From positions 1 through 64,000 of the forward strand of contig NZ_JFCA01000018.1 in the NCBI RefSeq assembly GCF_000612585.1: DNA of 64,000 nucleotides, read 5' to 3'. A program made the position numbers and the translations under genes. This document shows, one piece after another, positions 38,521 to 46,900 of this stretch. The notes under the pieces were generated by a model that was not told the origin of the DNA, searched no databases, and saw nothing but the letters and a program-made list of their open reading frames with translations. The DNA is from Pseudomonas sp. CHM02. Lineage in GTDB: Bacteria; Pseudomonadota; Gammaproteobacteria; Pseudomonadales; Pseudomonadaceae. Numbering within the stretch: the stretch's first letter is position 1; every line of letters starts with the position of its first letter.

Positions 38521-40125
38521 TTATGGGTTGATACTGACGCCCGAGAATACGTTGCGGCCGAAGGGGCTTACCTTGAACCCTTCGACTTTGGCGCTTAACG
38601 GCTGGTTGACCGTCGAGTGGGCGATTGGCGTGATCGGCACCTGCTGCTTGAGCAGTTGCTGCGCCTGTTTGTACAGAACAGTCCTTTGTTCGCGGTCGGT
38701 CACGACCTTGGCTTGCTTGATCAGCTTGTCGTACGCCGGGTCACACCACATGGAGTAGTTGTTCCCGCCGATGGCGTCGCAGCTGTAGAGGGTGCCCAGC
38801 CAATTGTCCGGGTCACCGTTGTCGCCGGTCCAGCCGATCAGGCTCACATCGTGCTCACCGTTCTTGGTGCGCTTGATGTACTCGCCCCATTCGTAGCTGA
38901 CGATCTTGACCTTGAGGCCGATCTTGGCCCAGTCGCTTTGCAGCATCTCGGCCATCAGCTTGGCGTTGGGGTTGTAGGGCCGTTGTACTGGCATCGCCCA
39001 CAGGGTGATTTCGGTGCCCTCCTTCACGCCGGCGGCCTTGAGCAGTTCCTTGGCTTTTTCCGGGTTGTAGGCGGCGTCCTTGATGCTGTCGTCGTAGGAC
39101 CACTGCGTCGGTGGCATGGCATTGACGGCCAATTGCCCGGCGCCCTGGTACACCGCGTTCAGGATGCTCTGCTTGTTCACCGCCATGTCCAGCGCCTGGC
39201 GCACTTCGAGCTGGTCGAATGGCTTGTGGCGCACGTTGTAGGCGATGTAGCCGAGGTTGAAACCCGGCTTGGTCAGCAGTTGCAGGTTGGGGTCGGCCTT
39301 GAGGGCGTCGACGTCAGCCGGGCGCGGATGCAGCGTGACCTGGCACTCGCCGGCCTTGAGTTTCTGCACCCGCACCGACGCGTCGGTGTTGATGGCGAAA
39401 ATCAACTGGTCCAGCTTGACCTTGCTCGAGTCCCAGTACTGTTTGTTGGCCGCATAGCGGATCTGCGAATCTTTCTGATACCGCTGGAATACGAAGGGGC
39501 CGGTGCCGATCGGTTTCTGGTTGATGTCGCTGGGCTTGCCGGCCTTGAGCAATTGCTCGGCATATTCAGCCGACAGGATCGCGGCGAAACTCATGGCGAT
39601 GTTCTGGATGAACGCGGCGTCTACCGTGTTCAGGGTGATCACCACGGTGTGCGGGTCGGTTTTTTCGACCTTGGCAATGTTCTTGTTCAGGCTCATCCCG
39701 TTGAAGTACGGAAACTCGGTGGGGTAGGCCTTGCGAAACGGGTGGTCAGGGTCAAGCATGCGGTTGAAGGTGAACAGCACGTCGTCGGCATTGAAGTCCC
39801 GCGTCGGCTTGAATTCCTTGTTGCTGTGGAATTTCACCCCTTCACGCAGGTGAAAGGTGTAGATCAGGCCATCTGGCGAAATATCCCACTTGGTTGCCAG
39901 CGCAGGTACGACCCCTGTTTCGCCCTTTTCAAACTCAACCAGACGGTTGTACAGCGGCTCGGCCGCATCGTTGTCAGTGGCGGTGGTGTATTGCGCGGTG
40001 TCGAAGCCTGCCGGGCTGCCTTCGGAGCAGAACACCAGGCTCTTCTTGTCGGCGGCTTGGCCCATCGTGGCCACAGCCAGCAGGCTGGTGGCAAAAATTG
40101 CGGATAGAACGGTGGTATGGCGCAT
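38521..40125 (-). CDS. dppA: Peptide ABC transporter substrate-binding protein, DppA paralogue (third in order)
   Basis: A 534-residue SBP_bac_5 protein. The signal peptide runs to about residue 24 (LLAVATMGQA), then the shared start VFCSEGSPAGFDT. It carries YTFHLREGVKFH, GTGPFVFQRYQKDSQ and GDNGDPDNWLGTLYSCDA. It lies just upstream of opdP, the place of dppA3 in P. aeruginosa. Compared with its neighbours it differs near the N-terminal lobe (TTATDNDAAEPLYN where the others have TGTDFDASAETMFN), which may change ligand choice. A 304-base gap with a hairpin precedes it. Confidence 0.93.
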   Translation of the reverse strand: MRHTTVLSAIFATSLLAVATMGQAADKKSLVFCSEGSPAGFDTAQYTTATDNDAAEPLYNRLVEFEKGETGVVPALATKWDISPDGLIYTFHLREGVKFHSNKEFKPTRDFNADDVLFTFNRMLDPDHPFRKAYPTEFPYFNGMSLNKNIAKVEKTDPHTVVITLNTVDAAFIQNIAMSFAAILSAEYAEQLLKAGKPSDINQKPIGTGPFVFQRYQKDSQIRYAANKQYWDSSKVKLDQLIFAINTDASVRVQKLKAGECQVTLHPRPADVDALKADPNLQLLTKPGFNLGYIAYNVRHKPFDQLEVRQALDMAVNKQSILNAVYQGAGQLAVNAMPPTQWSYDDSIKDAAYNPEKAKELLKAAGVKEGTEITLWAMPVQRPYNPNAKLMAEMLQSDWAKIGLKVKIVSYEWGEYIKRTKNGEHDVSLIGWTGDNGDPDNWLGTLYSCDAIGGNNYSMWCDPAYDKLIKQAKVVTDREQRTVLYKQAQQLLKQQVPITPIAHSTVNQPLSAKVEGFKVSPFGRNVFSGVSINP

Positions 40126-40429
40126 GACGATCCCGATCCTTGTTTGTATTTGTCATCAGCGAGCAATCACCCTGGCGCACAGCCAGGGTGACATCACTGA
40201 TCCCACACGCAGCAAGTGCCTTTCCGAATTCGGAGCTTCCGCTGTCCTACAACGTTATGAGTCGCGGACTTCGCAGTAAATGCGCCGAATTGGATTGACC
40301 TTGTAGGCAACGGCGCCGCGCATCGCAATTCGTTGCTGTAGGAAGCAGCGATTGCGGACGTGGTTTGTTTCCTACGGGCCAGGCGGATGCAATAACGGCG
40401 ACGTCATGAAACGTCGCCGTCAAGGCTCC
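40126..40429. other. Intergenic region between two dppA paralogues, with two hairpins
   Basis: 304 bases without a credible gene. A perfect 10-bp stem (TCACCCTGGC, loop GCACA) lies at 40167-40191, about 42 bases before the downstream dppA start. A second perfect 10-bp stem (ACGGCGACGT and complement) lies at 40395-40420, ten bases past the stop of the upstream paralogue. Neither has a T run on the minus strand. A promoter for the downstream gene could lie between them, but I could not identify one. Confidence 0.55.
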
Positions 40430-42058
40430 TTACTTGCCGCTTACGCTCACGCCGTAGAAGGAGTTCAAGCCAAACGGGCTGATCTTGAAGTCCTGCACGG
40501 TGTTGCGCATGGGTTGATACACCGTCGAGTGCGCGATAGGTGTCATCGGGACTGCATCTTTGAGGATATGTTGCGCCTGCTTGTACAGCTCGGTGCGTTT
40601 GGCGACGTCCGATGTAGCCTTGGCTTCTTTCACGATGCCGTCGAATTTCTTGTCGCACCATTTGGAGAAGTTGTTACCGGACAGCGAGTCGCAGCCGAAC
40701 AGCACGTTCAGCCAGTTGTCCGGGTCACCATTGTCACCGCTCCAGCCAATGATCATGGCCTGGTTCTCGCCACCTTTGGAGCGCTTGATGTACTCGCCCC
40801 ACTCGTAGCTGGTGATCTTCACGTTGAGACCGATCTTCTTCCAGTCGTTTTGCAGCATTTCTGCCATCAGCTTGGCGTTCGGGTTGTACGGACGCTGAAC
40901 CGGCATGGCCCACAGAACGATTTCAGTACCTTCCTTGACGCCGGCTTCCTTGAGCAGCGACTTGGCTTTCTCGGGATCGTACTTGGCGTCCTTGATGGTG
41001 GTGTCATACGACCATTGGGTCGGTGGCATGGCGTTCACGGCCAACTGACCGGCGCCCTGGTATACGGAGTCGATGATCTGCTGCTTGTTCACCGACATGT
41101 CCAGCGCCTGGCGTACGCGCAGGTCAGCCAACGGGTTTGGCTGGTCGCTGCCCTTGACCTTGTCCATGACGTTGTAGGCGATGTAGCCCAGGTTGAAACC
41201 GGCCTGGTTCGGCAGTTTCAGGTCCTTGTCGGCTTCCAGCGCCTTGAGGTCGGCCGGACGTGGGAACAGGGTGATCTGGCATTCGTTTTTCTTGAGCTTC
41301 TGGATACGCACCGACGGGTCGGTGGTGATGGCGAAGATCAGGTTGTCGATCTTCACGTCCTCAGGTTTCCAGTAGTCCTTGTTGCCGGTGTAGCGGATGT
41401 TCGAGTCTTTCTGGTAGCTCTTGAACACGAACGGGCCAGTGCCGACCGGTTTCTGGTTGATGTCCGCGGGTTTGCCTTCTTTCAGCAGTTGGGCGGCGTA
41501 TTCAGCCGACTGGATCGAAGCGAAGCTCATTGCCAGGTTCTGGATGAAGGCGGCGTCCACAGTGCCAAGGGTGAACTTGACGGTGTGCTCATCGACCTTC
41601 TCGATGTTCTTGATGTTGGTGTCCATCCCCATGTCCGTGAAGTACGGGAACTCGGTGGGGTAGGCTTTGCGGAACGGATCGTCCTTGTTGATCATGCGGT
41701 TGAACGTGAACAGCACGTCATCGGCATTGAAGGTACGGGTCGGCTTGAAGTACGAGGTGGTGTGGAACTTGACGCCATCACGCAGGTGGAAGGTGTAGGT
41801 CAAGCCATCCGGGGAAACGTCCCAGCTGGTGGCCAGCCCAGGAATCACAGCGGTGCCGCCGCGTTCGAACTGGGTCAGGCGGTTGAACATGGTTTCGGCC
41901 GAGGCATCGAAGTCTGTTCCGGTGGTGTACTGGCCTGGATCAAAACCGGCCGGGCTCCCTTCGGAGCAGAACACCAGGTTAGTCGCCGCTTGGGCGAAAG
42001 GAGCTGCGGCCATAAGGCCAGCGCTAACAATTAACGGAATGACTGCGTGTTTAAGCAT
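40430..42058 (-). CDS. dppA: Peptide ABC transporter substrate-binding protein, DppA paralogue (second in order)
   Basis: A 542-residue periplasmic peptide-binding protein. The signal peptide ends near AAPFAQA (about residue 25), followed by LVFCSEGSPAGFDP. YTFHLRDGVKFH, GTGPFVFKSYQKDSN and GDNGDPDNWLNVLFGCDS are conserved. It has a few residues more than its paralogues around KVKGSDQPNPLADLR (near residue 270). The ATG at 42058 has GAGG seven bases upstream; an ATG eight codons earlier lacks a ribosome site. High similarity to the 42317-43918 gene suggests a local duplication. Confidence 0.93.
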   Translation of the reverse strand: MLKHAVIPLIVSAGLMAAAPFAQAATNLVFCSEGSPAGFDPGQYTTGTDFDASAETMFNRLTQFERGGTAVIPGLATSWDVSPDGLTYTFHLRDGVKFHTTSYFKPTRTFNADDVLFTFNRMINKDDPFRKAYPTEFPYFTDMGMDTNIKNIEKVDEHTVKFTLGTVDAAFIQNLAMSFASIQSAEYAAQLLKEGKPADINQKPVGTGPFVFKSYQKDSNIRYTGNKDYWKPEDVKIDNLIFAITTDPSVRIQKLKKNECQITLFPRPADLKALEADKDLKLPNQAGFNLGYIAYNVMDKVKGSDQPNPLADLRVRQALDMSVNKQQIIDSVYQGAGQLAVNAMPPTQWSYDTTIKDAKYDPEKAKSLLKEAGVKEGTEIVLWAMPVQRPYNPNAKLMAEMLQNDWKKIGLNVKITSYEWGEYIKRSKGGENQAMIIGWSGDNGDPDNWLNVLFGCDSLSGNNFSKWCDKKFDGIVKEAKATSDVAKRTELYKQAQHILKDAVPMTPIAHSTVYQPMRNTVQDFKISPFGLNSFYGVSVSGK

Positions 42059-42276
42059 GTTGGCCTCATGATTTGTTGTCATTTTTGGTGGTGAGGGCGA
42101 CCTCGTGAGTCGGCCTGCGGATACTTATGCAGGCGCCATACCCATTGCAAGATGCTGAACCGTTACGAGGGTGAAACAGTGGTACGAACGTACAGGAATG
42201 TCGCAATTATGAAAGTTTGTACATATTTGCGCATATTTTGAGGGTTTTTTCGGTGCAAGCGTCGCACCAAAAATGA

Positions 42277-42306
42277 CCAACCGAGGCGTCTAGCGCACTC
42301 GGTTGG
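42277..42306 (-). terminator. Terminator downstream of the first dppA paralogue
   Basis: On the minus strand CCAACCGAG pairs with CTCGGTTGG (9 bp, 12-base loop), then TCATTTTTGG. It starts 10 bases past the stop of the 42317-43918 gene. The AT-rich 42180-42250 stretch beyond it, with a GTACGAACGTAC dyad at 42182-42193, is the likely promoter area of the next paralogue. Confidence 0.75.
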
Positions 42307-42316
42307 GGCGTTGCTG

Positions 42317-43918
42317 TTACTTATCTAGACTCACACCGTAGAAAGGCGTCAGCCCGAAGGGGCTGATTTTGAAGTCTTTCACTTCCTTGCGCAGCGGTTG
42401 GAAAACCGTCGAATTTGCAATAGGCGTTATAGGTACCTGTTCCTTAAGGATTTTCTGCGCCTGTTGATACCACTTGATGCGCTGCTCGCGATCGCTGCTG
42501 ACCTTGGCCTGTTGCACGAGTTTGTCGTACGCCGGATTACACCATTTGGCATAGTTGCTGCCCTTGACCGCGGCACAACTGTAGAGCACGCCCAGCCAGT
42601 TATCCGGGTCGCCGTTGTCGCCCGTCCAGCCATAAATCATGGCGTCGTGTTCGCCATTTTTGGCGCGCTTGATGTATTCGCCCCACTCATAGCTGACGAT
42701 ATTGGCCTTGATGCCAATCTTTTCCCAATCCTGTTGGATCATTTGTGCCGACATGCGCGCGTTCGGGTTGGATGCACGTTGTACGGTCATTGCCCAAAGG
42801 TTGAGGGTGGTACCTGGTGCAACCCCTGCTTCTTTTAGTAGCGCACGGGCTTTGGTCGGATCGTGAGGCGCATCCTTGAGGGTGGGGTCATAAGACCACT
42901 GCGCAGGAGGCAGCGCATTCTGCGCCAATTGCCCGGCGCCCTGGTACACGGCCTTGATGATCGCCGGCTTGTCGATGGCCATGTCCAAGGCCTGGCGCAC
43001 CTTGAGTTGGTCCAGCGGCGGGTGGGTCACGTTGTAGGCCAGGAAGCCCAGGTTGAAACCGGCTTGCTGCAGCACGCGCAGGTTCGGGTCCTGTTTCATC
43101 ACTTCAATGTCGGCAGGGCGCGGGTAACCGCTGACCTGGCACTCGCCGGCCTTGAGCTTTTGCAGGCGCGACGCGGCATCCGGGGTGATGGCGAACACCA
43201 GGTTATCGAGCTTCACATCCTCGGGTTTCCAATACTGCTTGTTGGCCACGTAGCGGATCTGCGAGTCCTTCTGGTAGCGCTTGAACACAAACGGCCCGGT
43301 GCCCACAGGCTTCTGGTTAATGTCTTCGGCTTTGCCTTGTTTCAACAGTTGAGCGGCGTACTCGGCGGATTGCACCGAGGCGAAGCTCATCGCCAGGTTC
43401 TGCACAAATGACGCATCGACGTTATTCAGGTTGAAGCGCACGGTGTGTTCGTCGAGTTTGTCGACGCTCTTGATCGTGGTGTTCAAGCCCATGTCGGTGA
43501 AGTACGGCGACTCGGAGGGGTAGGCCTTGCGGAACGGACTGTCGGCATCCAGCAGGCGATTGAAGGTAAACAGCACATCATCCGCGTTGAAGTCGCGGGT
43601 AGGGGTGAAGAAATCGGTGGTGTGAAACTTGACGCCATCGCGCAGGTGGAAGGTGTAGGTCAGGCCGTCTTTGGATACCTCCCAGCTCGTCGCCAGGCCT
43701 GGTTCGACTTCGGTGCCGCCGCGCTTGAACTGGGTCAGGCGGTTGAACACGGTTTCGGCGGAAGCATCAAAATCGGTGCCACTGGTGTACTGGCTGGGGT
43801 CGAAGCCGGCGGGGCTGGCTTCGGAGCAGTAGACCAGGGTGCTGGCGGCGTGGGCCATTGGCATGAAGGCCAGCAGGCCGGCAGCGAGGAGGAGCGGTTT
43901 TAAGGCGATTCTTTCCAT
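42317..43918 (-). CDS. dppA: Peptide ABC transporter substrate-binding protein, DppA paralogue (first in order)
   Basis: A 533-residue SBP_bac_5 protein at the head of the dpp cluster. The signal peptide is LLLAAGLLAFMPMAHA (about residues 9-24), then TLVYCSEASPAGFDP. It shares YTFHLRDGVKFH, GTGPFVFKRYQKDSQ and GDNGDPDNWLGVLYSCAA with the others. It has no permease genes of its own, so it presumably feeds the DppBCDF channel encoded 7 kb further on, as shown for the several DppA proteins of P. aeruginosa. A terminator follows it, so it is probably its own transcript. Confidence 0.93.
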   Translation of the reverse strand: MERIALKPLLLAAGLLAFMPMAHAASTLVYCSEASPAGFDPSQYTSGTDFDASAETVFNRLTQFKRGGTEVEPGLATSWEVSKDGLTYTFHLRDGVKFHTTDFFTPTRDFNADDVLFTFNRLLDADSPFRKAYPSESPYFTDMGLNTTIKSVDKLDEHTVRFNLNNVDASFVQNLAMSFASVQSAEYAAQLLKQGKAEDINQKPVGTGPFVFKRYQKDSQIRYVANKQYWKPEDVKLDNLVFAITPDAASRLQKLKAGECQVSGYPRPADIEVMKQDPNLRVLQQAGFNLGFLAYNVTHPPLDQLKVRQALDMAIDKPAIIKAVYQGAGQLAQNALPPAQWSYDPTLKDAPHDPTKARALLKEAGVAPGTTLNLWAMTVQRASNPNARMSAQMIQQDWEKIGIKANIVSYEWGEYIKRAKNGEHDAMIYGWTGDNGDPDNWLGVLYSCAAVKGSNYAKWCNPAYDKLVQQAKVSSDREQRIKWYQQAQKILKEQVPITPIANSTVFQPLRKEVKDFKISPFGLTPFYGVSLDK

Positions 43919-43940
43919 GGAGACCCCTGAAGTGGCACAA

Positions 43941-43968
43941 AACGGCGGTTACCGAGGTTACCGCCGTT
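43941..43968 (-). terminator. Hairpin between the toxin-like gene and dppA
   Basis: AACGGCGGT and ACCGCCGTT form a perfect 9-bp stem with a 10-base loop, followed on the minus strand by TTTTGTG. It lies 23 bases past the stop of the 1292-residue gene and 22 bases before the dppA start. It probably ends the toxin-like transcript, though the T run is short. Confidence 0.6.
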
Positions 43969-43991
43969 GTGGCTTTTCAGGTAGTCACGAG

Positions 43992-46900
43992 CTATTTCAG
44001 GTCTGTAGTTACCGTCGTGCTCAAGGTAAAGGGTGCATTTTTATCAATGATGTAAGGGTTTGCATCGTCCTGCAGTTCGTTGGTTTCTCCAATCTGGAAG
44101 GTTCTCTTCGCACTGACCTCGACATTCGGAATTTGCGCAGCATCTTTATCCAAGTCGACCAGCGTCATTTTTGCCTCAAATTTGACTTGGGCTTGACCAA
44201 CTGCCGGGTCGTAAATGATCGTGTAATGCGTGTCCTTGCCTCTGAAGCCGATATGGTCCTGCAATTGGTTCATTTTCAGCTCCACCGACGTCGGGGCGAC
44301 ACTTGCCTGGTGAGCGACTTCGGATATACGCGAGCGCAGGGCCGGGTCGGGGATTGCCTCCTCGAATTGCTTCAGGCGCTTGCTCAATGTTTCGCCGTTC
44401 GCGCTTCCCGTAGCATCCAACTCGACAGTGGTGTAACTGCCGTCAGGTTGCTTTATTTGGACGGTGTAGCGGTCACGGTTCAGGTCTTTTAGAAAGTTTG
44501 GCGAGTAGTCCGTCGAACTGTGTTCGTTGGGCTGTGCTCTTTCGCTTGGGTAAACCTCAAAGTTCTTTTCTTCGGTCGTCGAGGTCACCGTGAGTTTTTG
44601 TTTAATGACGCCGTGCTCTTCAATGTTATTGATCGATTGCTCATAGTGACCAGTGCTATCGCTTTTGAAGATTTCGTCAAATTTGTCGGCGCCACTTGTT
44701 TTTGGATCGCCCAGGATTTCGAAGCCATCTGAAACTTTGGGAGGTGTCTTCAGATCGTTACTTGGCGTGGGTGACGCCGGGCGTTCCCACGGCCATTTTA
44801 TCCCACCATTTCCTGGCGCCCGTCCCCACTCTCCGTTGCGGCCAGGATTGACCTTCATCACATCCCTGCCGGTTTTGGGGTTAATGATCGAAGCAAACAT
44901 ATCGCCTGTTTTGTAATTGCCTTTGAGCTCAAATACCTTGTTATCGCCCATTTCATCGGTAAAGCGAACCAGCTGGCGGTACAGTCCGTCGGCGGCCTGG
45001 ACGCGATAAACACCCAATGCATCAGGGGTGACATTTCTGATTAATGCCTCTCCATCAGGCAACGCGTGTTCGCTCATTTTAATGAGGCTTGTGGAGGATT
45101 GGCGTGACGGCGTTGTGCCGGGCACCTCATTCTGCGACGGCGTGCCACCGGAACTGCCGGGAGTCGATTCTGGAATGTCATTCGTTCCCGCGGCGGGAGA
45201 TGAAGGAAGCTCTTCTTCCGGCAGTTCGAACGGGTCCTTTGCATGGCCCCCATCGGCGAGTGCCGAAAACAATGTATTGAGGGCGCCATCGAAGGTTTTC
45301 CACGCCCCGTCTTTGCGTTCGGCCAGTGTGTCGCCCGAATAGGATTTTTCCGAACCCAGCGCCATCTCGGTGAGGCTGGTGCCAAGGGCCGCAAGGGCAG
45401 CAGGCGCGCCCAGTGGCGCCAGTTTGATCAGTAGCTCCGCACCTGCGCTAATGTCATTGAGCCAAGTATCCCGGGTCACTTCGCCGTTGGACTTGATCAC
45501 GGTATCGGCGTCACTTGTCATGCGGTCCTTGGCTTCGTCGCTCAGGTGCGTAAAGACATCACCCTCGATTTTGATGTCGCGACGGTCGATGGTTTTGCCT
45601 TCCCAGTTATCCCAATTCCCAGTGGCCAGGTGGGCCAGTGCAGAATCGACGCCATACTTGCCAAGCACTCCACGGTCCTGGCGGTTGTACAAAGAAAAGT
45701 GCGAGGCCAGGGCTTCACGTTTTTTCGGGTCCTTGGCTTGCTCGACCACCCAATCGTCCATTTTCTTCAGTGAATCAAACCGCAAGAACGCCGGCGTGGC
45801 GCCAGGCACATAGAGGATTTGTCGGCCGTCTCGGCGGTTGTTTTCGTAGTTGTATTGGCCGTCATTCGCGTCCGCAAAGCGGATGATATTGCTGGGCCAA
45901 CCGTTGATATCGAAGGCGTGCGCGCGCAACTTGTCTTCTGTTGGCGCTTGAGCCTGCAATTGCTCAAGGGTGGCGGGGGTGTTTTCACCCGCGGGGACAT
46001 TGGAGACGGCGTTCATCACCAGTTGATAGTCAGATCGGGTGAATTTATGTTCGTCGGCCTGCGATGCACGCTCCGAGGCGCTTTTTGCCTCTTGGGCTTT
46101 GAGCTGCTGGCGCGCCTGATTGATGAACTCCCCCTTTGAGATCGTGCGGTAGTCAGTACCGTGCTCCTTCCAGAACGTCTCTATTTTTCGGGTGATCTCG
46201 CTCTGGAAGTCGGCCTTCCATACGCCTCGCATAAAGGTCGAGGGGTCGATAGCCACTTCGTTGTGTGCCCCGTAGCCCTGCTTTGTGCTCTGCCCTGGGC
46301 CTTCGATATAAATACCGGCGTTGTTGTCGAGCTCTCCGGGAAGCCAATCATGTTCTGTAAAATTACTCAGAACAGCCTCTGTCAGCGTTTGTGAGCGTTT
46401 GGGCTCTTCGCCTGGATGGTCCCACCCGGACCGTGCAGTCGAGGATGAAACGCCGCCCTGAAAACGATTCAGGTAAAGCTTGTCTGCATCCAATGGTTCA
46501 AGCTTGGCCAGTTGTTCCTTTGGCAGATGTTCCCGGAGTATTTTTTCTGCCAGTTGCTTTGCTTGCGCGCGCGGATTGGGCACAGCGTTAGCCAGGCCGG
46601 TTGCCAGGCGGGTGTAGGCGAGCTTGGCAGGCGCCACGGCGTAAGCCTTCTCGGCATTGCGCCTGAGTGTCTCAAGGGCGTCTGCCGATTGCCGTTCATT
46701 TGGCAGCGCGCCAAAAGTTTTCTGCCGATTCAATTGCTCTATGCGCGGCTTGCACGCGGCCCTGTTGGCAGGGGTGGGTTCTCCATAAAACTTGGCAACC
46801 ACCTTCAAGGAGACGGCAGCGACACCTTGGTCAAAGGACACGCTCAAGGACTGCTTGGGCGCGGGGGCGATAACCTTGCCTGCTTCCAGCAAAGGGCCCG

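Noticed and set aside
36956..42034. Long plus-strand frames opposite opdP and the dppA paralogues
   Set aside because: All have Val/Gly/His-rich shadow composition, and all lie opposite genes with clear signal peptides and family motifs.
42182..42193. GTACGAACGTAC dyad upstream of the second dppA paralogue as a firm operator
   Set aside because: A 5-bp arm dyad is too short to claim without a second copy at the other dppA promoters, and none was found.
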